Assembly: GCA_001777515.1 (NCBI GenBank)
Contig: MFEF01000003.1
Coordinates: 1-53,422 of the forward strand
Direction: 5' to 3'
From: Candidatus Doudnabacteria bacterium RIFCSPHIGHO2_01_48_18
Lineage (GTDB): Bacteria > Patescibacteriota > Doudnabacteria > UBA920 > 2-01-FULL-46-14
Length of the DNA stretch: 53,422 bases
Position 1 is the first letter of the stretch; every line of letters begins with the position of its first letter. The position numbers and the translations under genes were made by a program. The notes beneath the pieces were generated by a model. It was not told the origin of the DNA. It saw only the letters and a program-made list of their open reading frames with translations, and made no database searches. Positions 14,805 through 22,207 of the stretch are shown in pieces.

Positions 14805-15704
14805 TTATTTCTTGCCTTTCATGTATTCGGTCAAAGATTTGACCCCTTCCATGAACTCGATCGGCAGAGCAAAGATCACAGTTTTTGACGGATCAGGGTT
14901 GATCCGCTCGATCGTTTGCAGGGTGCGCATAGAAAGGCCGCCAGGAACTTGGCTAAGTCTTTCTGCAGCCTGCGCCAGTCTCTCTGCGGCAGCGAATTCA
15001 CCTTCCGCGCGGATAATAGTAGCGCGGCGTTCTCGCTCTGATTCGGCCTGCTTGGCCATAATGCGCTTCATGTCCGCTGGCAGCTCGATATCCTGAATCT
15101 TTATGTCAGTAATGTTTATTCCCCAGACCTTTGTGGCTTCGTCCACGATTTTTTTGATTGCTTCGGAAATATGCTCTCTTTCTGACAACAGCGGATCAAG
15201 CTCAATACCGCCGATCACGTCTCTGAGCGCAGCCTGCGCGTACTGCGAAACCGCGAGTGTATAATCTTTGATGTTGAGAATCGCATGCTCCGCCGATTCC
15301 ACCTGAAAATACACCACGGCGTTGATACCAACCGGCACGTTATCTTTGGTGATGACCTCTTGCTGCGGAATATCGACTGTGGTAATACGCAGATCAACCT
15401 TTTGCATTTGCTGGATACCCATAAAAATCCAAGTTAGACCGGGACTGCGGGTGCTGGTGTATTTACCAAGGGTCAATACGACGCCGCGCTCGTACTGATC
15501 GACGATACGCAGTCCCCCTAGCCCCAAAACTAAAATCAAAAGAATGACTATCGCCCCAAAGCTCAACCCCCCAGGCAACAGTCCTGTTTGTGAAATTATA
15601 GTGCCGGCAACGAACAAAAAAATGAGCGTACTAACCAGCGAGGCGACAGGATTTTTTTGATTTCCCATATTGTTAAAATTAAAATTTGATTGATCAAACC
15701 TCAT
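14805..15704 (-). CDS. SPFH/band 7 (stomatin-like) membrane protein
   Basis: This 299-residue protein has two N-terminal hydrophobic segments, then a band 7 domain starting LGGLRIVDQYERGVVLTLGKY and running through DIPQQEVITKDNVPV. A helical C-terminal region follows, with ESERERRATIIRAEGE, the stomatin/slipin signature for oligomer rings. Such proteins scaffold membrane microdomains and often regulate proteases. No NfeD partner is adjacent. A TATACT -10 box at 15716-15711 would place transcription start at or near this ATG, so the message could be leaderless; an internal ATG at 15668 is an alternative start. Confidence 0.88.
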   Translation of the reverse strand: MRFDQSNFNFNNMGNQKNPVASLVSTLIFLFVAGTIISQTGLLPGGLSFGAIVILLILVLGLGGLRIVDQYERGVVLTLGKYTSTRSPGLTWIFMGIQQMQKVDLRITTVDIPQQEVITKDNVPVGINAVVYFQVESAEHAILNIKDYTLAVSQYAQAALRDVIGGIELDPLLSEREHISEAIKKIVDEATKVWGINITDIKIQDIELPADMKRIMAKQAESERERRATIIRAEGEFAAAERLAQAAERLSQVPGGLSMRTLQTIERINPDPSKTVIFALPIEFMEGVKSLTEYMKGKK

Positions 15705-15720
15705 GGATGCAGTATAGCAC

Positions 15721-15745
15721 AAAAACAGCCGTAAAGCTGTTTTTT
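15721..15745 (-). terminator. Terminator after pilin 1
   Basis: AAAAACAGC and GCTGTTTTT form a 9-bp stem with a 6-base loop, flanked by T runs in both directions. It ends the minus-strand pilin and lies just before the SPFH promoter. Confidence 0.7.
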
Positions 15746-15821
15746 GGTGCAGTATTCTTAAAATGGTTCAAACGCATTTCAAGTTTTTCTTTGACGGCAA
15801 ATTCTTTGAAAATTATATCAG

Positions 15822-16406
15822 CTACCATCCGCCACAAGTGCCAACCCCCACACAATATCCACGGCTCGAATCTTGACACCCATTATTATTGTTATAATAA
15901 CTTCCGTCTAGATCAGACTGAAGAACTTGGTGATCGGTTTCCAAAAAGATAGCCAAACGATAACTTTGCCCATTGCTGCAGCCGGTAGGATAGCCTGGAT
16001 AGTAAGATACATCACTTGCAAATGGGTCAGAGGTTTTACGAAGCGGATCCTGCGGCACCTTTGAAATAACGGGAGTATAGTTAGAAACGGTAAAGCCGCA
16101 TTGTGTACCCGTTTCTAAACATTGGGAAAAATATGCCCAATGTCCGGACCACATAATATGCCCTGGACTTTGCGGATAGCGACCTTGCGAATCATAAAAA
16201 AGTTCCAGCGCAAGTTGTATTTGTTTGAAATCAGCGATTCGCTTGGCATCCCGTGCTTTGGCCCGCGCCGAGTTCAAACTCACCAAAACCACGCTGGCCA
16301 AAAGGCCAATGATAGAAATAACCACGAGGAGTTCGATCAATGTGAAGCCGCTGTATTTCCTCCTCCTTGTGGGGAGGATTAAGGGAGATGTTAAATTGTT
16401 CATCAA
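15822..16406 (-). CDS. Type IV pilin-like prepilin 1
   Basis: This 194-residue prepilin has a 20-residue basic leader ending in Gly, then the N-methylation motif FTLIELLVVISIIGL, with Glu at mature position 5. It continues with the SLNSARAKARDAKR segment typical of Parcubacteria-type pilins. The C-terminal head has several Cys and a Tyr/Asn-rich tip. It would be processed by a prepilin peptidase and form or decorate a pilus or pseudopilus. It is divergent from pilin 2 and shares a near-identical 5' region with pilin 3. No assembly ATPase is in the window. Confidence 0.9.
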   Translation of the reverse strand: MMNNLTSPLILPTRRRKYSGFTLIELLVVISIIGLLASVVLVSLNSARAKARDAKRIADFKQIQLALELFYDSQGRYPQSPGHIMWSGHWAYFSQCLETGTQCGFTVSNYTPVISKVPQDPLRKTSDPFASDVSYYPGYPTGCSNGQSYRLAIFLETDHQVLQSDLDGSYYNNNNGCQDSSRGYCVGVGTCGGW

Positions 16407-16470
16407 TCTTTTCTAATTACGGCTACGGCACCCTTATTGCTAGAACTAGTTCGAAAAATAATTCCTTAAT

Positions 16471-16631
16471 ACTTTGAATTACGAAGCTCCCTCCACGTTT
16501 ATCCTAGCATGCTGTCTGAATTTTGGATAGCATTAGGTCATGCCTTTATTACTGCCGTCAAATCTTGACGGCATGAGTAAGTGTACGAAATTCCCAAGGA
16601 ATTGACTGGTTTCGTAATTCAAAGTTATACT
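16471..16631. promoter_or_regulatory. Shared promoter region of the divergent pilins
   Basis: ACTTTGAATTACGAA at 16471-16485 recurs as its exact reverse complement at 16611-16625. On the plus strand TTGACT (16602-16607) is spaced 18 bases from TATACT (16626-16631), so the right copy fills the spacer. An 8-bp hairpin (GCCGTCAA/TTGACGGC) lies at 16554-16572. The symmetric sites suggest common control of pilins 1 and 2. Confidence 0.6.
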
Positions 16632-16645
16632 GTAAAAATGGAAAT

Positions 16646-17221
16646 ATGAAACAAAAAGGCTTCACAATTATAGAACTTTTGGTTGTCATAAGCGTGATTA
16701 GTCTGGTTGCTTCAGTAATTATGACAACTCTATCTACGGCGCGTGCAAAGGGCCGCGACGCAAGACGAATAGCCGATCTGCGGCAAATTGTAAATGCACT
16801 GAATTTATACTATCAAAATAACGGAGTTTATCCTCCCGTGACTGCGCCAATTGGACCAGGGGGCTGGGAAACTTCGCTTGGCAATTTCTTGCCAAGTCTC
16901 GTGGCTGGCCAATTTATTTCATCAAAACCCGCGGATCCGATTAACCAGGTAATTGCTGGTTTTAATTTGTTTGTGCAGCAGGGTAATTATTACTACGCCT
17001 ATTACAATTATCCTGCTACATCAGCGCCAAACTATGGGTGTTCTTTTAACAAACCATTTTCAGTTATTGCAATCAAAGAATTTGAAGGTGGGCCGAAACC
17101 CGAATATTCTAAAGCGCAATGCGGCACGATTCCTGTTGGGGGATGCCCAATGGGAGGAATCGCGACTGTATGCCGTGATTGGTCCACTGAATTTAACTAT
17201 TCAGTAATGCTTGTTCCGTAA
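16646..17221 (+). CDS. Type IV pilin-like prepilin 2
   Basis: The 191-residue protein has a very short leader (MKQKG) and the motif FTIIELLVVISVISL with Glu5, then ARAKGRDARRIADLRQI. The head domain carries a Tyr-rich segment (NYYYAYYNYP) and four or more Cys that may form disulfides. The promoter lies 15-44 bases upstream. It is more divergent from pilins 1 and 3 than they are from each other. The 3' end faces the pilin remnant and pilin 3. Confidence 0.88.
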   Translation: MKQKGFTIIELLVVISVISLVASVIMTTLSTARAKGRDARRIADLRQIVNALNLYYQNNGVYPPVTAPIGPGGWETSLGNFLPSLVAGQFISSKPADPINQVIAGFNLFVQQGNYYYAYYNYPATSAPNYGCSFNKPFSVIAIKEFEGGPKPEYSKAQCGTIPVGGCPMGGIATVCRDWSTEFNYSVMLVP

Positions 17222-17345
17222 AAAACCCACACCGAGCATATAAAGAGACCATTCTCATACCTGCTCCAGTCGCAGGAGGAACACCGTACTTGTCAAAATA
17301 AAGCATGACCGCCTTCGTAATTGTAGTTTTATTATTGCGCTCCGC
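17193..17345 (-). pseudogene. Pilin head-domain remnant
   Basis: Downstream of pilin 3, in a different frame, the minus strand encodes ITKAVMLYFDKYGVPPATG. This resembles the start of a pilin head (AL.LYFDKYG.YPP). There is no leader or hydrophobic helix with it. It probably is a leftover of a duplicated or recombined pilin gene. Confidence 0.4.
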
Positions 17346-17880
17346 CTGCGGAGATACAAAAATTATGAGTGGGGTAGCGAGCGTTACAGCCGGGGTCTGC
17401 CAGCGGAGTGGCAGTTTCCAGAAGCGCAGAAAGCACATAAGCGCAAGCTGCCGCGCCGCACGTGATACCAAATTCCGTCTCGCTTTGCACGGGCTCGTAG
17501 AGATACATATATGGCCTGATGTTTCGAGGATCCCAGGGGGCGGCGGCAAGGAACTGCGGTGAAACGAGTTTGAACCCGCCTGCTGCCCAAAAATCGCCTG
17601 GTCCAGGTGTTGTGTCGCTTCCAGGCGAGCATCCTGGCAGCACATCTGCGCTTGCACCGGCTGAGGTATCGCAAGAGACTGCGTCAGGAGGGTAAGCGCT
17701 ATTTTGATCGAAATAAAACTCCAGCGCTGTGGAGAGTTGCCGCAAATCCCCAATGCGTTTCGCGTCCCTGGCTTTGGCTCTTGCGGAATTCAGACTTATC
17801 AAAATGACGCTGGCCAAAAGGCCAATGATAGAAATAACTACCAGAAGCTCAATAAGAGTGAAGCCCTTTTTATTTTTCAC
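17332..17880 (-). CDS. Type IV pilin-like prepilin 3
   Basis: This 182-residue prepilin starts MKNKKG followed by FTLIELLVVISIIGL with Glu5 and SLNSARAKARDAKR. Its first ~120 bases share long identical blocks with pilin 1, while the head domains differ. The head has paired Cys near residues 70-85 and again near 145-155 and 165-175. It is probably a minor pilin or pilus subunit. Its stop lies beside a pilin remnant, consistent with cassette-like exchange of 3' ends. Confidence 0.88.
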   Translation of the reverse strand: MKNKKGFTLIELLVVISIIGLLASVILISLNSARAKARDAKRIGDLRQLSTALEFYFDQNSAYPPDAVSCDTSAGASADVLPGCSPGSDTTPGPGDFWAAGGFKLVSPQFLAAAPWDPRNIRPYMYLYEPVQSETEFGITCGAAACAYVLSALLETATPLADPGCNARYPTHNFCISAGGAQ

Positions 17881-17941
17881 TAAATTTGCAGTAAAATCTT
17901 GCTTGATTTGTAATTTTTTGGTTTAAAGGGCATCAGCCTAA

Positions 17942-18060
17942 CTATTTTTCCCTTTGCAATCCCGCACCAGCCAACTTTTGTTTCAAATTTGCGGTGAATG
18001 CCTGCTGATCATACCCCAAGACGTGCGAAGCGAGGCTGCTTCCTCTTGTTGCTTGCTATT
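17942..18060 (-). pseudogene. Possible C-terminal gene remnant after tRNA-Leu
   Basis: An open frame with no start codon encodes GSSLASHVLGYDQQAFTANL and continues to LKQKLAGAG before TAG. The composition is protein-like, but I recognise no family. It begins right after the 3' end of tRNA-Leu, where integrating elements often leave gene ends. The rest of 17881-18067 shows nothing. Confidence 0.25.
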
Positions 18061-18067
18061 TCCGAAA

Positions 18068-18151
18068 TGCCGCGGGAGGGAGTCGAACCCTCATGATCTT
18101 GCGACCGCGGGATTTTGAGTCCCGTGCGTCTGCCAGTTCCGCCACCGCGGC
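18068..18151 (-). tRNA. tRNA-Leu(CAA)
   Basis: This 84-base class II tRNA has acceptor GCCGCGG/CCGCGGC with A73, U8, and a D arm containing GG. The anticodon stem is CGGGA/TCCCG with loop CTCAAAA, giving anticodon CAA. A long variable arm and T arm GAGGG/CCCTC with loop TTCGACT follow. CCA is not encoded. Confidence 0.95.
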
Positions 18152-18185
18152 GTAAGAAAAATTATACTTTATTTTCAGCTACTTT

Positions 18186-18809
18186 TCAATAACGAAAGTA
18201 ACGACTGAACAACTTTGAAATAATGTAAGCCGACCCAACGCCAACCGCGGCGCCGGCTAACACATCCGTGGGATAATGCGCGCCAAGGTAGACACGCGCG
18301 ATACTCAAAAAAGCAGCGCCGGCAAAAATAATAATTCCGTATTTTTTATCATAGAAATAAATCCAGCACCTTCCTGTCGGGGTATTGCACCCCGCAGGAA
18401 GGCTATATTGAGCCATTCATCCCCGCAGCAAGCTGCGGGGTATTCTGGAAGGTGCTGGATAAAAAGCGACGGCAACCGCAAAATAAAACGCCGTATGGCC
18501 TGACGGAAACGCTGGGGCTGACACGTTTACTAGTGCTTTTATTTCTTCCATGACCGAGCCTGGACGCGCACGCTTGTAAAACCACCTGATTCCTTCTACT
18601 AAGACAAACCTTGATAGGACTGCTGACAAAAATGCAGACCAAAACAAACGGCGTTTGCGAACCAGCATCACAACCAGAAGCCCTATTGCAGCGTAAACTC
18701 CGTAGTAGTCAGCATGGATAAAAATCTGATCCAAAAAATCCCAGCGCTTCGCAAAACCATTTACCAGGCCAAGGACATGATTATCAAAGCTGGCAAGATA
18801 CTCTTTCAT
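18186..18809 (-). pseudogene. PAP2 phosphatase interrupted by a 100-bp palindromic element
   Basis: The PAP2-superfamily membrane phosphatase is split into two same-frame parts. The first (18809-18417) carries motif C1 (KRARPG) and C2 (PSGH). The second (18416-18186) carries C3 (ARVYLGAHYPTD). The 100-bp element plus a 2-base duplication adds 102 bp, 34 codons, with a single in-frame TGA followed directly by ATG. Removing it restores AFYFYDK in frame. The TGA-ATG junction could allow reinitiation and a split protein. The start overlaps the uppP stop by 4 bases. Family members hydrolyse lipid pyrophosphates, including undecaprenyl pyrophosphate. Confidence 0.85.
18361..18460. repeat. 100-bp palindromic element, copy 1 (in PAP2 gene)
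   Basis: Exact 14-bp terminal inverted repeats (ATCCAGCACCTTCC) enclose three hairpins: TTCCTG/CAGGAA continued by CGGGGT/ACCCCG, then GGCT/AGCC, then CCCCGCAGC/GCTGCGGGG. It is identical over all 100 bases to 28043-28142. Both copies are flanked by AA on each side, consistent with a 2-base target duplication. It has no coding capacity. Confidence 0.92.
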
Positions 18810-19582
18810 CCCCGCAAAAAAAATACTATTAATACAACCATGGCCAATATTATCCTATACCACGTAAAAACCGCGAACGATCGCTGAGAAATAAAGCGAA
18901 GCAGCAGCTTGATGGCAATCATGCCGAACACAGCTGAGCTTATAAATCCGGCGGCGAACGGCGCTGTTATTCTCTCAATATCTTGAAACACAACGAGACC
19001 CGCACCGAAAATGACCGGGCCAGATAGCAGAAAAGAAAATTTGGCCGCTTTTTCGCGTTTCAGGTGACTCACAAGCCCTGCGGTAATTGTCGCTCCTGAC
19101 CTCGAAACGCCGGGGATTAGAGCAATGGCCTGAGCAAACCCGATAAAGAGCGTGTTCTTCCAGTTTAGATCATGAATGTGAGCGTCTTTGCGACCCGATC
19201 TATCGGCGATAAAAAGCAGAACGCCAAAAACGGCGAGAGTTGCCACTGTCACGAGCGGATGCCGCAGCTTGTATTCGATCACGTCTGCAAAAAAGTACCC
19301 CAGCACGGCAGCAGGAACAGTGCCGAGCGCCAAAAACATCGCGAGTTTGCGGTCGCGATGCCCGGGAACAAAAATCGCTTTGGCGTACCTGAGGTAATCT
19401 TTGCCGAAAAAAATCAAAACCGCGAGGAGCGAGCCCCAATGTAAAGCAATATCAAACCCAATACCCTGATAATCCCAGCCAAAAAAATATGGAACGAGAA
19501 AAAGATGCGCTGACGAAGAAATCGGCAGAAACTCGGTCAGCCCTTGGATGATCCCGAGGACAATTGCTTGAAATATTTCCAT
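18806..19582 (-). CDS. uppP: Undecaprenyl-diphosphatase
   Basis: UppP (BacA family) removes a phosphate from undecaprenyl pyrophosphate to recycle the cell-wall lipid carrier. The 258-residue polytopic protein has the two signature loops, EFLPISSSAH (17-26) and PGVSRSGAT, with the catalytic Glu, Ser and Arg. About eight membrane segments are seen. It lies in a tight minus-strand cluster: glyA overlaps by one base upstream (TAATG) and the PAP2 gene overlaps by 4 bases downstream. With PAP2 broken, this is the intact lipid-phosphatase in the window. Confidence 0.96.
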   Translation of the reverse strand: MEIFQAIVLGIIQGLTEFLPISSSAHLFLVPYFFGWDYQGIGFDIALHWGSLLAVLIFFGKDYLRYAKAIFVPGHRDRKLAMFLALGTVPAAVLGYFFADVIEYKLRHPLVTVATLAVFGVLLFIADRSGRKDAHIHDLNWKNTLFIGFAQAIALIPGVSRSGATITAGLVSHLKREKAAKFSFLLSGPVIFGAGLVVFQDIERITAPFAAGFISSAVFGMIAIKLLLRFISQRSFAVFTWYRIILAMVVLIVFFLRG

Positions 19583-20916
19583 TAATCTATTCCTGGCACG
19601 GGAAAACGAACAGCAAGTTCCTCAACCTGCGCTTTGATTTCCTTGATGATTGCCGTGTGAGTCATTTGTCTGGTAAATTCTTTTAGCGCGGCGGCTCGTT
19701 TCTCTTTTTCTTGGGGAAGCTCTATTGGCCCAAATTCTTTGGCAATCCGTGCGATCATTTTTCCGATTTCCTGCATTTCTTTTTCCTTCATACCGCGTGA
19801 GGTCAGAGCGGGTGTTCCTAGACGGATGCCGGATGGATAGTACGGCGGCATGGGATCGTTTGGCACAGTGGTTTTGTTAGTGCTGATCCCGACCTCTTCG
19901 AGCGCTTTGTCCACAAAAACGCCGCTGCCGGCTGTAAACGGCCGCAGATCAATGAGCATGAGATGATTGTCTGTCCCGCCGGAAACCAGCTTGAGGCCTT
20001 CAGCGGTCAGAGTTTCGGCTAGGGCTTGGGCATTTTTTACAATTTGCCGGACATAGTCTCGGAACTCGCTCTTCCCGGCCTCAGCCAAAGCGACAGCGAC
20101 CGCGGCAATCGTGTTTTCGTGCGGTCCGCCTTGCATCCCTGGAAAAACAGCTTTGTCGATTTGCTCTTTGTACTTTTCCCGGCAAAAAATCATGGCTGCC
20201 CGCGGGCCCCGTAGAGTTTTATGTGTGGTAGTCGTGACAATATCTATGGCTGGAAATGGCGACTGATGCGCGCCGCCAACGATCAAACCGGAAATGTGAG
20301 ACACGTCAGCCATAGAGATCGCGCCCGCGTGGCTGGCGATGGTGGCGATGCGCTCAAAATCAATGGTCCGAGGATAGGCCGTGTATCCAGTGAGAATAAT
20401 TTTCGGCTTATGTTCAATCACCAATTTTTCGATAACGTCATAATCAAGCATCTCGGTTTTTGGATCAAGCGGATAATAAACAAAGTTATAATTCTTTCCC
20501 GAAAAATTCACTGGCGAGCCATGTGTCAGGTGTCCGCCGTGATCAAGTTTGAGGGACATTATCGTATCTCCGCGCTCCAAAAGCGCGAAATAGACAGCAA
20601 GGTTCGCTGGACTACCGGAAAGGGGCTGCACGTTCACGTGATAACCGTCCGCGCCAAAAACAGCTTTTGCTCGTTTCTGCGCCAAACGCTCCACCTCATC
20701 AATGTGAACATTGCCGCCATAGTAACGTTTGCCAGGATATCCTTCCGCGTATTTATCGGTCAAAATGCTGCCAAGCGCCTCGAGCACCGCGGAAGACGCG
20801 TAGTTTTCCGATGGTATCATCTCTAGGCCCAATCTTTGCCTTTGCGATTCCTTTTGTATAATCTCGTATATTTCTGGATCCTGCTTTTTTAGTTCTTCGT
20901 ATGTCATGTGGTTCAA
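19582..20916 (-). CDS. glyA: Serine hydroxymethyltransferase
   Basis: GlyA interconverts serine and glycine with tetrahydrofolate, feeding one-carbon units. The 444-residue protein shows IPSENYAS, the EGYPGKRYYGG loop, DVSHISGLI, and TTTTHKTLRGPR with the PLP Lys. The C-terminal 30 residues, rich in charged residues, are slightly extended. It is the first gene of the glyA-uppP-PAP2 cluster. The gap to the MFS gene (20917-21014) shows no clear signal. Confidence 0.97.
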   Translation of the reverse strand: MNHMTYEELKKQDPEIYEIIQKESQRQRLGLEMIPSENYASSAVLEALGSILTDKYAEGYPGKRYYGGNVHIDEVERLAQKRAKAVFGADGYHVNVQPLSGSPANLAVYFALLERGDTIMSLKLDHGGHLTHGSPVNFSGKNYNFVYYPLDPKTEMLDYDVIEKLVIEHKPKIILTGYTAYPRTIDFERIATIASHAGAISMADVSHISGLIVGGAHQSPFPAIDIVTTTTHKTLRGPRAAMIFCREKYKEQIDKAVFPGMQGGPHENTIAAVAVALAEAGKSEFRDYVRQIVKNAQALAETLTAEGLKLVSGGTDNHLMLIDLRPFTAGSGVFVDKALEEVGISTNKTTVPNDPMPPYYPSGIRLGTPALTSRGMKEKEMQEIGKMIARIAKEFGPIELPQEKEKRAAALKEFTRQMTHTAIIKEIKAQVEELAVRFPVPGID

Positions 20917-21014
20917 ATTAATAATACTGCCGAACTGTTTACATGAGTCGCGGCAATATTTTCAGATTCAAAATTTTTATCTTATCCCTGCTCATCTCAA
21001 CATTTCTAACAGGT

Positions 21015-22181
21015 TCATCTTAATAATCCGTAAAAAGTAGTTAATATCCCGGCAAAGGCAAAAATCAGAAACAGTCCGGTTATTTCATTTGCCACCAAAC
21101 TCAGAATAATAATCCCAACTGAGGCGGTGATGATCTTACCAATCGACAAGCTGAACTCGTAAAAAACGCTGTACGCGATCGCGTAGTCAGGATCTTTTTC
21201 CGCGGCCCGCTCAAAGGTTAGCGAATTCATTGGCACATTAAGCACATCTTTTGCTCCTTTGGTTAAAACTTCGAAAGCTAGCACCGCTGGCACTGTAGTG
21301 CCTAAGAAACGGAAGATCCAGGTTATGCCGTAAAAAATGGAGCTCGTCAATATGAGCCGCCGTTTGTTGGTCTTATCCGCCAGCTGGCCCACGTATAACA
21401 TTAACATAGTCCCAAGGCCCCCAGCAATCATGGAAATTGCTCCGATATCGCGGTAATTGGGAATGACAATAAACATAAAAATCGGCCATAAACTCATAAC
21501 CATAAGGTCCTCCGCATAACCCCAGTAACCAAAAAAATTCGTCTCTCTTTCCTTGATCACCTTCCAAAGTGTTTTTATTTTGAAATCGTGCTTCGAATAA
21601 ATCTCGGGGCTGCGAAAAAGCGGATAAGCAGAAGCCAGCATCAACACCGCGCTAACACAAAACAACCACAGAAAGCCAAATGTGTGCGCAATGAAGCCGC
21701 CGAGAAATGGACCGACAATAAATACCACTTGAACAAGCGAGAATAGCATGCCTACCTCGCGGCCGCGCTGCCGGTTTTTCGAGTTAAGCGCAACGTCAGC
21801 GTCGTAAGCCGGCCAGAAAAAAGATTTTTGCAGCGCCAGGAGCAGCGGTACCATGTACCATAAATGCGGAAAATCTTTCAAGGAAAAAAGCCCGAACCAA
21901 TATACCACATAAAAAAAATTCGCGACAAAAATCGAACGTTTGTAGCCAAAACGGCTGGCAAATTCGGCGCCAAATGAAACCAGGATTGCGTACCAGACAT
22001 AAACCTGCACGAAAAACCAGAGAATGTCCATGATGGAATAGCCGATGCTGTAGAGATAGATTGGCTCAAAAATAAAAACCATGGACAATGCCAGGCTGTG
22101 AATGGCTGTGTACCAATAAACCTCTTCCACCTCTCTTGTTGGTCGAGAAGTAAAATAGTGAAAATATTTAAGCGGATGCAC
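21015..22181 (-). CDS. Major facilitator superfamily transporter
   Basis: A 388-residue carrier with about eleven to twelve hydrophobic segments. The loop between segments 2 and 3 reads FASRFGYKRS, a variant of the MFS G-x-x-x-D-R-x-G-R-R motif, and the mirrored loop in the second half is VGQLADKTNKRR. The halves are joined by a charged linker (about residues 190-215). Substrate is unknown. It follows tsaC by 13 bases and so may be cotranscribed with the tsaC and nucleotidyltransferase genes upstream. Confidence 0.85.
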   Translation of the reverse strand: MHPLKYFHYFTSRPTREVEEVYWYTAIHSLALSMVFIFEPIYLYSIGYSIMDILWFFVQVYVWYAILVSFGAEFASRFGYKRSIFVANFFYVVYWFGLFSLKDFPHLWYMVPLLLALQKSFFWPAYDADVALNSKNRQRGREVGMLFSLVQVVFIVGPFLGGFIAHTFGFLWLFCVSAVLMLASAYPLFRSPEIYSKHDFKIKTLWKVIKERETNFFGYWGYAEDLMVMSLWPIFMFIVIPNYRDIGAISMIAGGLGTMLMLYVGQLADKTNKRRLILTSSIFYGITWIFRFLGTTVPAVLAFEVLTKGAKDVLNVPMNSLTFERAAEKDPDYAIAYSVFYEFSLSIGKIITASVGIIILSLVANEITGLFLIFAFAGILTTFYGLLR

Positions 22182-22183
22182 TG

Positions 22184-22207
22184 GTTACTCGTTATTAGTT
22201 ATTTGTT
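22184..22207. repeat. Dispersed 24-bp repeat, copy 2
   Basis: This is the same AT-rich repeat as at 3144-3167, with one mismatch. Here it supplies the last codons and the stop of tsaC. Confidence 0.55.

Noticed and set aside
18417-18419. TGA inside the PAP2 gene as evidence for a recoded TGA (code 25)
   Set aside because: The TGA is inside the inserted element. TGA ends clpB in the expected place, and long conserved genes have no in-frame TGA.
20628-20646. parS-like TTCACGTGA
   Set aside because: Only the central 9 bases resemble parS, the arms do not match, and the site is within conserved glyA codons. No cluster exists near parB.
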